Source of the DNA: Phormidium ambiguum IAM M-71
GTDB lineage: Bacteria > Cyanobacteriota > Cyanobacteriia > Cyanobacteriales > Aerosakkonemataceae
Reading direction: 5' to 3'
Assembly: GCF_001904725.1 (NCBI RefSeq)
Contig: NZ_MRCE01000015.1
Location: 124,001 to 188,000 of the forward strand
DNA length: 64,000 bases
Shown: one piece after another, positions 8,116 through 17,698 of the stretch
How positions within the stretch are numbered: position 1 is the stretch's first letter
How the letters are laid out: the number at the start of each line of letters is the position of its first letter
Made by a program: the position numbers and the translations under genes
Notes under the pieces: generated by a model
The model's input: only the letters and a program-made list of their open reading frames with translations
Told to the model about the DNA's origin: nothing
Databases searched by the model: none

Positions 8116-8352
8116 ATGACAAAAATTCATTTTCTTCCCGACAACATTACCGTAGAAGCAGAAGTCGGAGAACCATTACTAAAAGTAGCCGCACGCGCCG
8201 GAGTTTTTATTCCCACAGGTTGTTTAATGGGTTCCTGTCACGCCTGCGAAGTGGAATTAGAAGATGGTAACTGCATTCGTGCTTGCATCACCGCAGTTCC
8301 CCCAGGAAAAGAAGAATTGACAATTAATTTATTTGTCGATCCCGCTTGGTAA
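8116..8352 (+). CDS. 2Fe-2S ferredoxin, short plant-type
   Basis: The 78-residue electron carrier has the plant-type beta-grasp fold. Cluster ligands are likely Cys36, Cys41 and Cys44 in the pattern CLMGSCHAC and Cys57 in CIRACITAV; Cys53 is an extra candidate. The spacing from the third to the fourth ligand is much shorter than in photosynthetic PetF, so it belongs to the short ferredoxin group found widely in cyanobacteria. It probably shares a transcript with cobQ, with a 28-base gap. The redox partner is unknown. Confidence 0.88.
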   Translation: MTKIHFLPDNITVEAEVGEPLLKVAARAGVFIPTGCLMGSCHACEVELEDGNCIRACITAVPPGKEELTINLFVDPAW

Positions 8353-8383
8353 AAATCAATCTTATTTCCCACTACTTATAGAA

Positions 8384-8398
8384 TGCGTTACTAACGCA
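8384..8398. repeat. Short GTAGGGTGCGTTA-family palindrome, copy 2
   Basis: TGCGTTA-C-TAACGCA is a perfect 7-bp inverted repeat followed by CCATTCC, the same edge seen in other copies. It lacks the longer loop and looks like a reduced member. Confidence 0.6.
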
Positions 8399-8603
8399 CC
8401 ATTCCACTGAAAAAATCAAAATTCAAAGAATATAGTTACGTTGTTGCACTTTAGCGCCCAAGCACAACAATATACAGAGAAAATCCTTTAAGGATTGTTA
8501 CAAAACGTCTATTAGACTTCTCCAATAACTCTTGTAGGGTAGGCATCCTGCCTGCCTTTGAGATTCTTTATTGGAAATATCTATTGCATTTTTGCCTTTC
8601 CTT

Positions 8604-8616
8604 CTATATCATATAG
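8604..8616. promoter_or_regulatory. Small palindrome upstream of sbpA
   Basis: CTATAT-C-ATATAG is a perfect 6-bp inverted repeat about 60 bases before the sbpA start. Sulfate uptake genes in cyanobacteria respond to sulfur starvation through CysR-type regulators, so this could be an operator or simply an AT-rich promoter element. Support is symmetry and position only. Confidence 0.3.
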
Positions 8617-8677
8617 TCTTGTGTTCAATAAATACAGTATTCCGACCGATTAACCGTAGATTAAAGAGGAAAAGGGA

Positions 8678-9841
8678 ATGATTAAGTGGGATAACACCAC
8701 GAAGGGAGGGAAATTGCCAAATCAAAAAGTTGCTAATGTAACTGATTCAGCAAGACAGTGGTGGCAAAAGACGTTTAAATTAAATAATCAAGGAAATAGA
8801 TTTAAAAGTTTTCTTAGTTTATTTTTAGTTGGAGTAAGTTTAAGTGTAGCGATCGCCTCCTGCGGTGGAGGTTCTAATACTCCTAATAATAGTAATTCAG
8901 GCACAAAAGAAGACGTACAAATAACTTTAGTTTCTTATGCCGTAACCCGTGCCGCTTACGAAAAAATCATTCCCCAATTTACCGCCAAATGGAAACAAGA
9001 ACATAATCAAAATGTTACTTTTACCCAAAGTTATGGCGGTTCAGGTTCTCAAACTCGTGCCGTAATTGATGGTTTAGAAGCTGATGTTGTCGCATTAGCT
9101 TTAGAACTTGACACCCAGAAAATTGAACAAGCAGGATTAATCCAACCTGGTTGGCAAAAAGAAGCACCCAATAATGCTATCCTCACCAAATCTGTTGCCG
9201 CATTAGTAACTCGTGATGGTAATCCTAAAGGAATTAAAACTTGGGAAGACTTAGCCAAAAATGACATCCAAGTAATTACAGCAAATCCAAAAACTTCTGG
9301 TGGTGCAAGGTGGAACTTCTTAGCTTTGTGGGGTTCAGTTACCAAAACCGGAGGAGATGACGCTAAAGCTTTAGAATTCACCAACAAAGTTTTCAAAAAT
9401 ATCCCTGTATTACCTAGAGATGCCAGAGAAGCTAGTGACGTATTCTTTAAACAAGGGCAAGGAGATGTATTAATTAACTACGAAAATGAAGTGATTTTAG
9501 CAGCATTAAATGGTCAAAAATTACCTTATATAATTCCCAATGTAAATATCTCAATTGATAATCCTGTTGCTGTAGTAGACACAAATGTTGATAAACATAA
9601 AAACCGAGAAGTAGCTGAAGCCTTTGTTCAGTTTTTGTACACTCCAGCAGCCCAAAGAGAGTTTGCTAAAGTTGGTTTTCGACCTGTCGATCCCGTTGTA
9701 ACTAAAGAATTTTCTAAACAATATATACCCATCAAAACATTGTTTACAGCCCAAGATTTAGGCGGCTGGGAAGCAATTCAGAAAAAATTCTTTGATGATG
9801 GAGCTATTTTTGACAAAATCCAGGCACAAATTAGCAAATAA
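8678..9841 (+). CDS. sbpA: Sulfate-binding protein of ABC transporter
   Basis: The 387-residue periplasmic protein captures sulfate for the CysTW permease. A long N-terminal stretch precedes a hydrophobic segment (FLSLFLVGVSLSVAIASC) that ends in a lipobox-like AIASC, so the mature protein may be a lipoprotein. The mature start (VQITLVSYAVTRAAYEKIIP) and the motifs GGSGSQTRAV and NPKTSGGARWNFLALWG are diagnostic of the sulfate/thiosulfate family; the latter two line the anion pocket. The start at 8678 follows a purine-rich GAGGAAAAGGGA. The gene begins a four-gene sulfur uptake cluster. Confidence 0.93.
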   Translation: MIKWDNTTKGGKLPNQKVANVTDSARQWWQKTFKLNNQGNRFKSFLSLFLVGVSLSVAIASCGGGSNTPNNSNSGTKEDVQITLVSYAVTRAAYEKIIPQFTAKWKQEHNQNVTFTQSYGGSGSQTRAVIDGLEADVVALALELDTQKIEQAGLIQPGWQKEAPNNAILTKSVAALVTRDGNPKGIKTWEDLAKNDIQVITANPKTSGGARWNFLALWGSVTKTGGDDAKALEFTNKVFKNIPVLPRDAREASDVFFKQGQGDVLINYENEVILAALNGQKLPYIIPNVNISIDNPVAVVDTNVDKHKNREVAEAFVQFLYTPAAQREFAKVGFRPVDPVVTKEFSKQYIPIKTLFTAQDLGGWEAIQKKFFDDGAIFDKIQAQISK

Positions 9842-9866
9842 AGAATAACCTGAAACACGGTCATTT

Positions 9867-9931
9867 GTAGGGTGCGTCAGATAGTAAATTTTAGGCAAAT
9901 CGCAGGAATTTTTATTTCTGACACACCCTAC
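9867..9931. repeat. Dispersed palindrome, GTAGGGTGCGT family, copy 3
   Basis: The arms GTAGGGTGCGTCAGA (9867-9881) and TCTGACACACCCTAC (9917-9931) pair with one mismatch around a 35-base AT-rich middle. It is a longer version of the family and lies between sbpA and the NIL-domain gene. Confidence 0.7.
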
Positions 9932-10041
9932 GGATAATAACTAGCAACTTGTGTTACTTAGTAAAACTCCAAATAAAAATTTGGGGTAAACCTAATCCAG
10001 ATGGCGACGCTTGGTAAATTCAATTCACGAGGATAATCAAA

Positions 10042-10389
10042 ATGGCAAGCACTAATCAAATTGAACCCACCTTTCAACCAATTCATCCGAAAAAAGATGT
10101 AACCGAAACATCTGTTAACTCAGACAATCGACCAACCCAAACTCGGATTCGCATTAAAATACCCCAAAAATACCACCAAGAGCCAATAATTTCTCGGTTG
10201 ATTTCTGACCATAAATTAACAGTAAATTTAAATCAAGCTTTACTAGGAGCAAATGCTAGCAACGATGGTTGGTTTGATTTAGATTTACAAGGTTCAAGTC
10301 GTCAAATTCAAAGTGCTTTAATTTATTTAGCAGAAATGGATATAGAAATCTGGAGTAAGTCCACAGATCCCGAAGAAGAAATTTGGTGA
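10042..10389 (+). CDS. NIL-domain protein of the sulfate cluster
   Basis: The 115-residue protein has a NIL domain at about residues 30-110 (RIRIKIPQKYHQEPIISRLI, later GWFDLDLQGSSRQIQSALIYLAE). NIL domains are small ferredoxin-fold substrate-sensing modules attached to methionine ABC transporters (MetN) in other bacteria. In cyanobacteria a stand-alone copy often lies beside sbpA and cysTW, as here. A role as a sulfur-compound sensor that adjusts transport is plausible but unproven. The first 30 residues look disordered. It lies 200 bases after sbpA and 100 bases before cysT. Confidence 0.8.
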   Translation: MASTNQIEPTFQPIHPKKDVTETSVNSDNRPTQTRIRIKIPQKYHQEPIISRLISDHKLTVNLNQALLGANASNDGWFDLDLQGSSRQIQSALIYLAEMDIEIWSKSTDPEEEIW

Positions 10390-10489
10390 TAAAAATAGCA
10401 AAATTGACCCACAAAATGGGATAATTTGCTTATCAAACTACAACAAATTTAATCCCTTAAAAAGGTAACTTACAGGAAAAATCCACTCT

Positions 10490-11344
10490 ATGACTGTATC
10501 TTCTCCTCGTCAGCTGACTCGTGCGGGAAAAAACCCTCTGAGTCAGCTATTTAATCTCTCTTGGCCTTGGCGAATTATGCTAGGCTATCTGACAGTGATG
10601 TTATTTTTGCCGATCGCAGCCCTCCTATTAAAAGCTAGCACAGTCGGCCCTGCGGAATTTTGGAGAATTGCTACTAGTCCAGTCGCCCTCTCCGCTTACG
10701 ATGTTACCTTCACCACCGCCTTAATTGCCTCACTAATTAATGGCTTATTTGGCGTATTAATTGCCTGGGTTTTAGTTAGATATGACTTTCCTTTAAAACG
10801 GTTAATCGATGCCGCAATTGATTTACCTTTTGCTTTACCAACCTCAGTAGCAGGTTTAACTTTAGCCACAGTTTACAGTGATAATGGTTGGATTGGTTCT
10901 TTACTTGCACCATTAGGAATAAAAGTAGCATTTACCCGTCTTGGTGTTGGGGTAGCAATGTTATTTATTTCCCTACCTTTTGTGGTGCGAACATTGCAAC
11001 CAGTTTTGCAAGAAATGGAAAAAGAAATCGAAGAAGCAGCTTGGAGTTTAGGTGCTTCTCATGCTCAAACATTTTGGAAAGTTCTTTTACCACCATTAAT
11101 TCCCGCAATTTTAACCGGAGTTGCTTTGGGTTTTTCCCGTGCAGTAGGAGAATATGGTTCGATCGTAATTATTGCTTCCAGCATTCCGTTTAAAGATTTA
11201 ATTGCTTCTGTATTAGTTTTCCAAAGATTGGAACAATTTGATTATGCAGGTGCAACTGTGATTGGCACAGTTTTGTTATTAATTTCTTTGGTTATGTTGT
11301 TAGCAATTAATATTTTACAAGCTTGGGGGCGGCGTTATGAATAA
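10490..11344 (+). CDS. cysT: Sulfate ABC transporter permease CysT
   Basis: The 284-residue inner-membrane permease forms the sulfate channel with CysW. About six or seven hydrophobic spans are visible, starting at [19 protein letters not shown]. The cytoplasmic EAA loop that contacts the ATPase is [20 protein letters not shown]. The motif [15 protein letters not shown] is typical of CysT/CysU. The end overlaps the start of cysW by 8 bases, implying translational coupling. Length is normal for the family. Confidence 0.94.
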   Translation: MTVSSPRQLTRAGKNPLSQLFNLSWPWRIMLGYLTVMLFLPIAALLLKASTVGPAEFWRIATSPVALSAYDVTFTTALIASLINGLFGVLIAWVLVRYDFPLKRLIDAAIDLPFALPTSVAGLTLATVYSDNGWIGSLLAPLGIKVAFTRLGVGVAMLFISLPFVVRTLQPVLQEMEKEIEEAAWSLGASHAQTFWKVLLPPLIPAILTGVALGFSRAVGEYGSIVIIASSIPFKDLIASVLVFQRLEQFDYAGATVIGTVLLLISLVMLLAINILQAWGRRYE

Positions 11345-12164
11345 ACAAGAAGCTAAATGGGTGAAACCAGTTTTAATTGCAATTACCTTAATTTACTTAG
11401 GTTTACTACTATTAGTTCCCGCAGCTAATGTGTTTTATCAAGCTTTTAGAAACGGAGTTGGAGCATTTTTTAGTAACCTGACTCAACCCGACTTTTTAAA
11501 GGCTGTCTGGCTAACAGTTTTAATTGCTGTAATTGTTGTACCAATTAATGCTGTATTTGGCTTATGTACTGCTTGGGCGCTTGCTCGTAATAAAAACTTT
11601 CCTGGTCGTACTCTACTTTTAAGTATTATCGACCTACCTTTTGCCATTTCACCAGTAGTTGCTGGCTTAATGATCGTACTACTTTACGGTCGCAATGGTT
11701 GGTTTAATCCATTACTACAAGCAGCAGATATTAAAATCATTTTTGCCTTGCCTGGAATGGTGATTGCTACAGCTTTTGTTACCTTACCTTTCGTAGCACG
11801 AGAAGTTATTCCAGTGTTAGAAGAAGTAGGTTCGGATCAAGAAGAAGCAGCTAGAACATTAGGCGCAAAAGACTGGCAAATTTTTTGGCGCGTTACCTTG
11901 CCTAGTATTCGTTGGGGTTTACTTTATGGTCTGATTTTAACTAATGCCAGAGCTATGGGAGAATTTGGTGCGGTATCAGTTGTTTCCGGCAATATTATCG
12001 GCAAAACGCAAACTTTACCCCTATTTGTGGAAGAAGCTTATAAACAATACCAAACACAAGCTGCTTTTTCCGCAGCTGTGTTGCTAGCATTTTTAGCAGT
12101 AGTCACCCTGGTATTAAAAGAAATCCTAGAACGCAAAACTCGGATTAAAGACGTTCAGGAGTAA
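11337..12164 (+). CDS. cysW: Sulfate ABC transporter permease CysW
   Basis: The 275-residue permease is the second channel subunit. It has the EAA loop [20 protein letters not shown] and the CysW-like segment [19 protein letters not shown]. The stretch [20 protein letters not shown] is highly characteristic. It begins inside the last codons of cysT. The usual next gene, the ATPase cysA, is absent; instead the next gene (12298-12945) is convergent. The ATPase must be encoded elsewhere or shared with another transporter. Confidence 0.94.
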   Translation: MNKQEAKWVKPVLIAITLIYLGLLLLVPAANVFYQAFRNGVGAFFSNLTQPDFLKAVWLTVLIAVIVVPINAVFGLCTAWALARNKNFPGRTLLLSIIDLPFAISPVVAGLMIVLLYGRNGWFNPLLQAADIKIIFALPGMVIATAFVTLPFVAREVIPVLEEVGSDQEEAARTLGAKDWQIFWRVTLPSIRWGLLYGLILTNARAMGEFGAVSVVSGNIIGKTQTLPLFVEEAYKQYQTQAAFSAAVLLAFLAVVTLVLKEILERKTRIKDVQE

Positions 12165-12167
12165 TTG

Positions 12168-12264
12168 AGTAATTTTCAGATTAAAAAATTCAAATTTTTA
12201 GTTACAAGTTTAGTTACAAGTTAAGCTTAATCCGGTAATTTGAAGATTTTAATCTGAAATTACT
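12168..12264. repeat. Long inverted repeat after cysW
   Basis: An arm of 19 bases at 12168-12186 (AGTAATTTTCAGATTAAAA) pairs with 12247-12264 (TTTTAATCTGAAATTACT) with a single gap. Inside are two tandem TTTAGTTACAAG copies. It lies between convergent genes and may act as a bidirectional terminator or be a small mobile-element relic. Confidence 0.65.
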
Positions 12265-12297
12265 ACCTCCGAATAGCAATTAGCTTTTAGTATTTGC

Positions 12298-12945
12298 TCA
12301 AGCCATATTGTTTTCAATTGACCAACGTGCCAATTCTGTACGATTATGCAGTCCAGTTTTGCCCAGCATATTCGACACATGACTTTCTACTGTACGTTGA
12401 CTAACATTTAGTTCCTCTGCTATTTCCCGATTAGCCAAACCTCTGGCTACGTGCTGCACTACTTTCAGTTCTGTAGGAGTTAACTGCACATCAAAGGGAA
12501 CATGAATTCTCTGTTCGCTATCTCCATTAACTGCGCGATTACGTAGCCGTTCGGTATGCTTCAGAGAAGATTCCACCTGAGCCACCAGTTCTTCTGGCTC
12601 AAATGGTTTTACCATATATACATCTGCGCCTGTATTTAAGCCTTTAACTTTATCCTGGCTTTGACCTTTAGCAGAAAGGAACAACACCGGAATCCAGTTA
12701 GTTGAAGGATTTTCCCTAACGTGCTTGACGAAGGTATATCCGTCCATTTCCGGCATCATTACATCACAGATGATTAAATCTGGACTTTCTCCTTCGAGTA
12801 CTTCTAACGCTTCTCGACCATTTTCTGCCGTAATTACTTCATAACCCCGAAATTCTAGGTAATCTTGAACTAGTAAGATTAGATTAGGGTCATCATCTAT
12901 TAGCAGTAGTTTTTTAGTATCTCTCACACGAGTTTCCTTAACCAT
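12298..12945 (-). CDS. NarL/LuxR-type response regulator, Rre1/Ycf29-like
   Basis: The 215-residue two-component regulator has a receiver domain (residues 12-125) and a LuxR-type helix-turn-helix (about 155-213). The phosphoacceptor is Asp61 in LIICDVMMPEMDG, with acidic residues in LLIDDDP and the switch Lys113 in VKPFEPEEL. The output domain reads LTPTELKVVQHVARGL, then AEELNVSQRTVESHVSNMLG. The pattern resembles the cyanobacterial Rre1/Ycf29 group, which controls heat-shock and stress genes, but the exact orthology is unverified. No histidine kinase is adjacent, which is common for orphan cyanobacterial regulators. Confidence 0.87.
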   Translation of the reverse strand: MVKETRVRDTKKLLLIDDDPNLILLVQDYLEFRGYEVITAENGREALEVLEGESPDLIICDVMMPEMDGYTFVKHVRENPSTNWIPVLFLSAKGQSQDKVKGLNTGADVYMVKPFEPEELVAQVESSLKHTERLRNRAVNGDSEQRIHVPFDVQLTPTELKVVQHVARGLANREIAEELNVSQRTVESHVSNMLGKTGLHNRTELARWSIENNMA

Positions 12946-13225
12946 GCTTTACCACTTGCCCTACTGGCGGCAATCACGTTTGTAATTGGTCTCCCCAGTA
13001 TTATCTACATTGTACTGAACAGGCTGTTGAGTAGGACTTGTTAACTAAGTAACAACCAGTATACGTTACTGGAAATCAGCTGTTTGTAGAGAACTAAGGG
13101 AAACCTAGTAGTAATACTGATTTATACTGTTTAATTGCAATGATAATATCTCCGCTGGGTAAAATCATCCCCTTGCTCAACAAATATCGATCGCAGTAAA
13201 ATTACCAGGTTTCCAACTTTAATTG

Positions 13226-13693
13226 TTAGAGATTGTCAATCCCCGCTTTAGATAAAGTTACATCCGGTAGTGGATGAGTTACAAAAGCGTACTCCTGAAC
13301 AACTTGATTGCCAATTAAATGTTCCTGAATAATTCTTTCTATCACTTCTGGAGTAGCATTACGATACCAAACTCCATCAGGATAAACTACTAAGATTGGC
13401 CCCGAACAGCAAACTCGCAAACAGTTTGCCTTAGTCCGAAAGATACAATTAGGCTGATTAATTGTTGCTTTATCTAATTGTAATTCCTTTAAACGCTTTT
13501 TTAAGTAGTTCCACGCTTGTAAACCTTCTTCTTTAGAACAACATTGCGCTAATGTTTGGTCTGCACAGAGAAAAATGTGTCGTTGAATTTGGTTAATGCC
13601 TAATTTTTGGACGCAAATATCTAAAGCATCACTTTCTGGCGACTCGCAAACATTACAAGTTTCATCATCTGGCTGGATTATTGAGTTATCCAT
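13226..13693 (-). CDS. Thioredoxin-like 2Fe-2S ferredoxin domain protein
   Basis: The 155-residue protein has the thioredoxin-like ferredoxin pattern. Candidate cluster ligands are Cys43 (FLCADQT), Cys51 or Cys52, Cys91 and Cys95 ([10 protein letters not shown]). The sequence [29 protein letters not shown] is a diagnostic C-terminal part of this fold, as in NuoE-type and Azotobacter thioredoxin-like ferredoxins. An extra N-terminal Cys pair (CNVC, 13-16) is unusual and may bind metal or be redox active. Cytoplasmic; the partner enzyme is unknown. It is divergent from groES across a 246-base control region. Confidence 0.82.
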   Translation of the reverse strand: MDNSIIQPDDETCNVCESPESDALDICVQKLGINQIQRHIFLCADQTLAQCCSKEEGLQAWNYLKKRLKELQLDKATINQPNCIFRTKANCLRVCCSGPILVVYPDGVWYRNATPEVIERIIQEHLIGNQVVQEYAFVTHPLPDVTLSKAGIDNL

Positions 13694-13746
13694 AATTTGT
13701 TGCCTTTACATTATTTGCATTCATAAATCATGCCTCACCCGACGGA

Positions 13747-13762
13747 GTTCGGGAACCCGTAC
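13747..13762 (+). promoter_or_regulatory. K-box upstream of groES
   Basis: GTTCGG-GAAC-CCGTAC matches the cyanobacterial K-box consensus GTTCGG-NNAN-CCNNAC at every fixed base. K-boxes are described upstream of groESL1 operons and are linked to light-dependent control. This one ends 11 bases before the -35 of the groES promoter. Confidence 0.7.
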
Positions 13763-13773
13763 ACAAAAATTTA

Positions 13774-13803
13774 TTGTCATTGAGGCACTGCTCGTTTTAA
13801 ATT
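13774..13803 (+). promoter_or_regulatory. Predicted sigma-70-type groES promoter
   Basis: The -35 TTGTCA (13774-13779) is followed by a 17-base spacer and -10 TTAAAT (13797-13802), or TAAATT with an 18-base spacer. The -10 region overlaps the CIRCE left arm, so HrcA binding would block initiation. Confidence 0.55.
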
Positions 13804-13828
13804 AGCACTCAGGAGGTGAGAGTGCTAA
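13802..13828. promoter_or_regulatory. CIRCE element, HrcA operator
   Basis: TTAGCACTC - nine bases - GAGTGCTAA is a perfect match to the CIRCE consensus. HrcA represses groESL by binding it, and heat shock relieves the repression. It lies 111 bases before the groES start codon. Confidence 0.95.
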
Positions 13829-13939
13829 ATGCGATCGCAAAGGTAAGGAGTGATAAAGAACTTATACCTAATCGAGACGCACTTGCCAACTCATCTTGGT
13901 TGTAAATCAAAAGCAAAGCTCAGGAGATTGGAATTCACT

Positions 13940-14251
13940 ATGGCTGCTGTATCATTGAGCGTTTCCACCGTTAAACCTTTGGGCGAACGAGTATTTGTGA
14001 AAGTAAGTGCTGCTGAAGAAAAAACTGCTGGCGGTATCCTACTTCCCGACAACGCGAAAGAAAAACCCCAAGTTGGAGAAGTTGTGCAAGTAGGCCCCGG
14101 CAAGCGCAATGATGATGGCTCTCGCCAAGAATTAGAAGTAAAAGTTGGCGACAAAGTTCTTTACTCCAAGTATGCTGGCACCGACATCAAACTCGGTACT
14201 GATGAGTACGTTTTATTGTCTGAAAAAGACATTTTGGCGATCGTTAGCTAA
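13940..14251 (+). CDS. groES: Co-chaperonin GroES (Cpn10)
   Basis: The protein has 103 residues from the ATG at 13940. The open frame begins upstream at 13850, but that part is leader sequence between the CIRCE and the gene. GroES caps GroEL and helps fold proteins in the cytoplasm. Family marks are the start [12 protein letters not shown], the mobile loop [21 protein letters not shown] and the end [17 protein letters not shown]. It heads the groESL operon, 175 bases before groEL; the gap contains a GGCAGAA heptamer repeat tract. Regulation by CIRCE, K-box and light is implied by the upstream sites. Confidence 0.97.
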   Translation: MAAVSLSVSTVKPLGERVFVKVSAAEEKTAGGILLPDNAKEKPQVGEVVQVGPGKRNDDGSRQELEVKVGDKVLYSKYAGTDIKLGTDEYVLLSEKDILAIVS

Positions 14252-14254
14252 TAA

Positions 14255-14300
14255 GAGAAGGCAGAGGGCAGAAGGCAGTTGGCAGAAGGAAAGAAGGTAT
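14255..14300. repeat. GGCAGAAG heptamer-type repeat tract
   Basis: Degenerate GGCAGAAG units lie between groES and groEL. The same heptamers occur at 50991-51020, 53727-53748, 54936-54968, 59125-59162 and 62683-62728. Confidence 0.7.
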
Positions 14301-14414
14301 TTACAAACTTTTTTCAATTGTTTTTAACTGTAGAGTCATTTCTACCCTGCTCCACAGTCATGACAAATGACAAACACCCCAAATTTAAATTACCCAATCA
14401 CTGAAAATCACTGA

Positions 14415-16064
<1,650 letters not shown>

Positions 16065-16099
16065 GTTTAATTGGGTGGGCTTTTTGCCTGCCCTTTGGG

Positions 16100-16139
16100 A
16101 AAAACAGCTGCTTCCTTGGTGGGGGTGGCTGTTTTTTTT
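16100..16139 (+). terminator. Rho-independent terminator of groESL
   Basis: AAAAACAGC (16100-16108) pairs with GCTGTTTTT (16128-16136), with partial pairing in the loop, and is followed by T residues. It lies 36 bases after the groEL stop. Confidence 0.8.
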
Positions 16140-16140
16140 G

Positions 16141-16235
16141 TTTGAACCGCGAAGACACGAAGAGCGCGAAGGAAGAAGAGGAGTTTTTTTGAACCGCAGA
16201 GGTGCAGAGAATGCAGAGGAAGAGGGAAGGAGAAG
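16141..16235. repeat. Two GAACCGC dispersed repeats
   Basis: Two successive degenerate copies, one beginning GAACCGCGAAGACACGAAG and one beginning GAACCGCAGAGGTGCAGAG, follow the groEL terminator. They belong to the repeat family seen at 3943. Confidence 0.6.
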
Positions 16236-16329
16236 AAAGTTATGATTAAATAAAATTAAGGCTGATTGTATTCTGCCAAGAAATTGCGATCGTATTTTTT
16301 AACGAGAGTGATCGAGAAATTCGGGTAAT

Positions 16330-16800
16330 CTATGTTGGTAAAAAAGCCATTATTTGCTCTGGAGTCAAAGGATTTAAGCCTGTGATTCCCTGAAAATCGC
16401 TGATATTGTAAGTAGCAAAATAGTTAATATTTGCATCTAAAATCAAAGCAGCTAACCGAATATCAAAAATTCTAGCTGAAACAAAATTTCCATTAACTGC
16501 TAGTTGCAATGCTCTGTCTAGAGTAGAACGGATTGGATAGACAACCTCAAATGTACCTCCTAAGTAAGCTCCATTGATTAGATCTCTTGCTTGGGATGCA
16601 GTTAAAGCATTACCTTTCATCGCTGTAGGATTGGTGAGAATCCTGTATAGCTCAATCATGTTCTGTTCCGCAATTACACCTTGAATTTTACTTTCTACAG
16701 CCATTTTAAGCAGTTCTGCGGAGTTGGTGTGATAGCTGGCAGATTTATCGTGAGCATATACCAGGACATTTGTATCGAAGAATATCTTAATCTGACTCAT
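16330..16800 (-). CDS. PIN-domain toxin (VapC-like ribonuclease)
   Basis: The protein has 156 residues from the ATG at 16800; the longer open frame overlaps the antitoxin. PIN domains are magnesium-dependent endoribonucleases. The first catalytic acid is Asp9 in IFFDTNVLVYAHD, a mid-domain acid lies near EQNMIELYRILTNP, and the C-terminal acidic pair is in FDIRLAALILDAN followed by ATYNISDF. The start codon lies inside the last codons of the upstream small gene (overlap 16787-16800), the usual arrangement for an antitoxin-toxin operon. The target RNA cannot be predicted. Confidence 0.88.
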   Translation of the reverse strand: MSQIKIFFDTNVLVYAHDKSASYHTNSAELLKMAVESKIQGVIAEQNMIELYRILTNPTAMKGNALTASQARDLINGAYLGGTFEVVYPIRSTLDRALQLAVNGNFVSARIFDIRLAALILDANINYFATYNISDFQGITGLNPLTPEQIMAFLPT

Positions 16801-16972
16801 AAATTTTTTCTCTCTTAAGATATTCATCTTTGATTTCTAAGTTAAAGGTAGGAAAAGGATATTTTTTTTGAGGAACGACAGAAAGAGATACTTCTACCTC
16901 ATCTCCATCTTGGATATTTTCTGGTAAGGGTTGTGTCAGAATAATGCTTTGTCCTTTGATGTAACCTTTCAT
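16787..16972 (-). CDS. Antitoxin of PIN module, unknown family
   Basis: The 61-residue protein starts at the ATG at 16972 (MKGYIKGQSIILTQPLPENI). The N-terminal 30 residues form a beta-rich module (GQSIILTQPLPENIQDGDEV) that resembles AbrB/MazE-like or related antitoxin starts. The charged C-terminal end (EIKDEYLKREKIYESD) could wrap the toxin active site. It overlaps the PIN gene by 14 bases. The role is assigned by context; the fold is a guess. Confidence 0.75.
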   Translation of the reverse strand: MKGYIKGQSIILTQPLPENIQDGDEVEVSLSVVPQKKYPFPTFNLEIKDEYLKREKIYESD

Positions 16973-17046
16973 ATTATTTATAGCTCTAAATGTCTCTATA
17001 ATTGCCTGAATATAATGCGATCGAATCTTGAATTTCAGCAATTTAC

Positions 17047-17232
17047 TTACTTCAATTTTTGCTTTGCTTTCTCTATTCGCTGTAACTTTTGCTCACGAAT
17101 TTGTTTTTCTAATCCCGCAATAACTTCCTCTAGTTGTAAACCAAACTCTTCTAATTCCAAGCGAGTTTGACGCAAAGAACGAAGGAGACGTGCGCGTGTT
17201 TCTGGATCTGGAATTCGCGGTTGATTAGTCAT
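17047..17232 (-). CDS. Small coiled-coil protein, unknown
   Basis: The 61-residue protein begins at the ATG at 17232 (MTNQPRIPDPETRARLLRSL). Almost the whole remainder is a predicted amphipathic helix with heptads rich in Leu, Glu, Arg and Gln (RQTRLELEEFGLQLEEVIAG, ending KAKQKLK). The start overlaps the stop of the upstream 114-residue gene by 4 bases (17229-17232), so translation is likely coupled. It lies 74 bases before the antitoxin gene and might belong to the same transcript. I do not recognise the family. Confidence 0.6.
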   Translation of the reverse strand: MTNQPRIPDPETRARLLRSLRQTRLELEEFGLQLEEVIAGLEKQIREQKLQRIEKAKQKLK

Positions 17233-17573
17233 GGCAGGTTCCATTCAAGTTTCACCTCTTGGATACTACGCTCCCAAGCAGGAATCCTCTGTTGGGTTTG
17301 GGCAATTCCCTGCGCTAGTAACTCTAATATATCAGCAGAGGCATTGGGTTGAGCTTCTCCAATCCGAAGTTGTAGCGCCGAGAGTTGAGAAAACCGAGAT
17401 GTTGCTTGTTCTGCTACGCTTTTCATCTCATCTAAAAATGGGAGAGTTTCATCTGTTTCTCCAAAATTTTCAAACAGAACAAATTCTGTTGCTGTAGCTT
17501 CATCAAGAATATCTATTAATTGTCGTTTCAGGTTTAATACCGTTTCCGTTGTTTCTCTAGGTAACTTTGCCAT
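17229..17573 (-). CDS. Conserved hypothetical, paired with coiled-coil gene
   Basis: The 114-residue protein begins at the ATG at 17573 (MAKLPRETTETVLNLKRQLI); the longer frame to 17657 lacks a convincing start. It is mainly helical with an acidic middle (ENFGETDETLPFLDEMKSV) and no recognisable catalytic motif. It ends with IQEVKLEWNLP. Its last codons overlap the next gene by 4 bases. Its function is unknown; overlap and strand suggest a two-protein unit, perhaps a complex. Confidence 0.55.
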   Translation of the reverse strand: MAKLPRETTETVLNLKRQLIDILDEATATEFVLFENFGETDETLPFLDEMKSVAEQATSRFSQLSALQLRIGEAQPNASADILELLAQGIAQTQQRIPAWERSIQEVKLEWNLP

Positions 17574-17698
17574 AGTTGAATTATTAGAGCTTATTAGCCA
17601 TTCTCCTATGAAGATACATTCCCATAATGTCGAATTGAAGTTGTCTTCCAGTATCAATGAACTGAAACAACTGATAGAGGAGTAAGCAAAATCTATTG

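Larger units (their letters stand above)
8353..8677. other. Intergenic region with repeats and the sbpA promoter
   Basis: This 325-base stretch has no convincing gene. It holds a short GCGTTA palindrome (8384-8398), a degenerate copy of the GTACGTTGTTGCGC hairpin family (about 8439-8475), and a GTAGGGTAGGCATCCTGCC repeat (about 8534-8556). A small palindrome CTATAT-C-ATATAG (8604-8616) lies about 60 bases before sbpA and is a candidate sulfur-control site. No consensus promoter is clear. Confidence 0.6.

Noticed and set aside
8678..12164. Molybdate instead of sulfate transport
   Set aside because: The binding protein has the sulfate-type NPKTSGGARWN motif and the permeases are CysT and CysW rather than ModB.
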